Shown here piece after piece: positions 63,316 to 64,000 of a DNA stretch of 64,000 nucleotides. Numbering within the stretch: the stretch's first letter is position 1; each line of letters opens with the position of its first letter. The stretch covers positions 310,001 through 374,000 of the forward strand of contig NZ_AP024412.1 of NCBI RefSeq assembly GCF_016865445.1, given 5' to 3'. The notes beneath the pieces are model-generated. The model was given only the letters and a program-made list of their open reading frames with translations, was not told the DNA's origin and ran no database searches. The translations under genes and the position numbers were made by a program. The stretch comes from Mariniplasma anaerobium (GTDB lineage Bacteria; Bacillota_I; Bacilli_A; Acholeplasmatales; Acholeplasmataceae).

Positions 63316-64000
63316 AAATATTTATCGTTGGACTGGGTTTAATTGGCGCATCATATGCACAAGGATTAAAAAAAGCAGGACATGAAATTTATGCATCAAA
63401 TCGAACTGAAGCAGTCGTTGAACAAGCTATAAAAGAAAAGATAGTAGAAAAAGATAATGATATGTCGTATTTATCAAAAGTAGATCTAATTATTTTAGGA
63501 TTGTATCCTAAACACAACATAGAATTCTTATCAAAACACAAACATCTATTGAAAAAAGGACAAATCATCACAGATGTTAGTGGAACAAAAGCCTGGATGA
63601 CTAAAGAAATAGAAGCCCTTATTCCAGATGGTGTAAGCTATACATCACATCATCCAATGGCTGGTAAAGAATCATCAGGATACGCTTCTAAAGATTATAA
63701 AATCTTTAAGGATGCTAATTTTATCATTGTTAAAGGTCAAAAATCAGGACCTAAAGATGAAAAAATCTTAAAAAATATCGCAAGTGACTTGAAATTTGGT
63801 AAAATAACCATAACAGATGCACAAACACATGACGAACTTATAGCATTTACTTCACAGTTAACACATGTGATTGCGGTAAGTTTAGTTCATAGTGATCATT
63901 TAAAAGAAACACCTCAAGCGACAGGTGATTCATATCGTGATCTAACACGTATTGCTAAAATCAATGAAGTTATGTGGACCGAATTGTTTTTAGAAAATAA
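63312..64000 (+). CDS. tyrA: Prephenate dehydrogenase (3' end cut by window edge)
   Basis: The first 229 codons of a gene that is open at the right edge. The N-terminal Rossmann motif is IFIVGLGLIGASYAQ. Conserved TDVSGTKAWM and SHHPMAGKESSGY, then DELIAFTSQLTHVIAV, are typical of TyrA, which oxidises prephenate to 4-hydroxyphenylpyruvate, the tyrosine precursor. Position after a DAHP synthase and a tyrosine-codon leader supports the call. Confidence 0.93.
   Translation, partial: MKIFIVGLGLIGASYAQGLKKAGHEIYASNRTEAVVEQAIKEKIVEKDNDMSYLSKVDLIILGLYPKHNIEFLSKHKHLLKKGQIITDVSGTKAWMTKEIEALIPDGVSYTSHHPMAGKESSGYASKDYKIFKDANFIIVKGQKSGPKDEKILKNIASDLKFGKITITDAQTHDELIAFTSQLTHVIAVSLVHSDHLKETPQATGDSYRDLTRIAKINEVMWTELFLEN

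Overview
The window looks like chromosome from a low-GC Mollicute that keeps the standard genetic code, most likely Acholeplasma or a close relative. The DNA is AT-rich. Tryptophan is written TGG, and TGA ends several genes (prmC, typA, aroF, the first atpI-like gene's neighbour atpI). RF1 is encoded here. There is a complete F-type ATP synthase operon in Firmicutes order, and many genes use the Shine-Dalgarno variant AGGTGAT. The genus is an inference from gene content; no rRNA gene is present to settle it.

Layout. 1-10.7 kb: the end of rpoC, then pseudouridine catabolism (psuK-psuG), then a three-gene operon (serine palmitoyltransferase-like enzyme, short-chain reductase, FNT channel), then the str operon (rpsL, rpsG, fusA) and tuf. 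10.8-15.5 kb: an MFS permease, tatD, an HtrA-type lipoprotein protease, pncC, and rpsF-ssb-rpsR. 15.55-17.15 kb: an intact ISL3-family insertion sequence with an 8-bp target duplication. 17.2-18.6 kb: a minus-strand LytTR/DUF3021 operon. 18.8-28.8 kb: housekeeping genes, namely gdpP fused to rplI, dnaB, dps, prfA-prmC-sua5, typA, rpiB and upp. 28.9-35.9 kb: atp operon. 35.9-37.7 kb: IS1182-family element. 37.7-41.4 kb: yigZ, degV, cca, yhaM-like. 41.45-42.54 kb: IS30-family element. 42.6-48.5 kb: a giant PrsA-like lipoprotein, walJ, rlmH, a HAD phosphatase and a DUF3137 protein.

48.5-57.7 kb is the most unusual region. A minus-strand cassette encodes an HPr-kinase-like protein, a PqqD-like protein, an S24/S26 peptidase and a nucleotidyltransferase. 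Next comes an unlisted 39-codon gene whose peptide carries a YxxP motif. Its stop codon overlaps the start of a large secreted lamin-tail/endonuclease I gene, which is split by a frameshift at a G5 tract. A divergent ABC exporter lies upstream of the kinase. I read this as a candidate ribosomally made, modified and exported peptide system.

57.7-64 kb: mscL, a second degV, an XRE regulator with membrane tail, an SGNH hydrolase, a PadR regulator with its membrane partner, and the start of an aromatic amino-acid operon (DAHP synthase, prephenate dehydrogenase). That operon is preceded by a 13-residue tyrosine-rich leader peptide and mutually exclusive hairpins, which together look like a tyrosine attenuator.

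The three insertion sequences come from three different families, and all lie at operon ends against transcription terminators. The IS1182 element appears to supply the terminators for both flanking operons.
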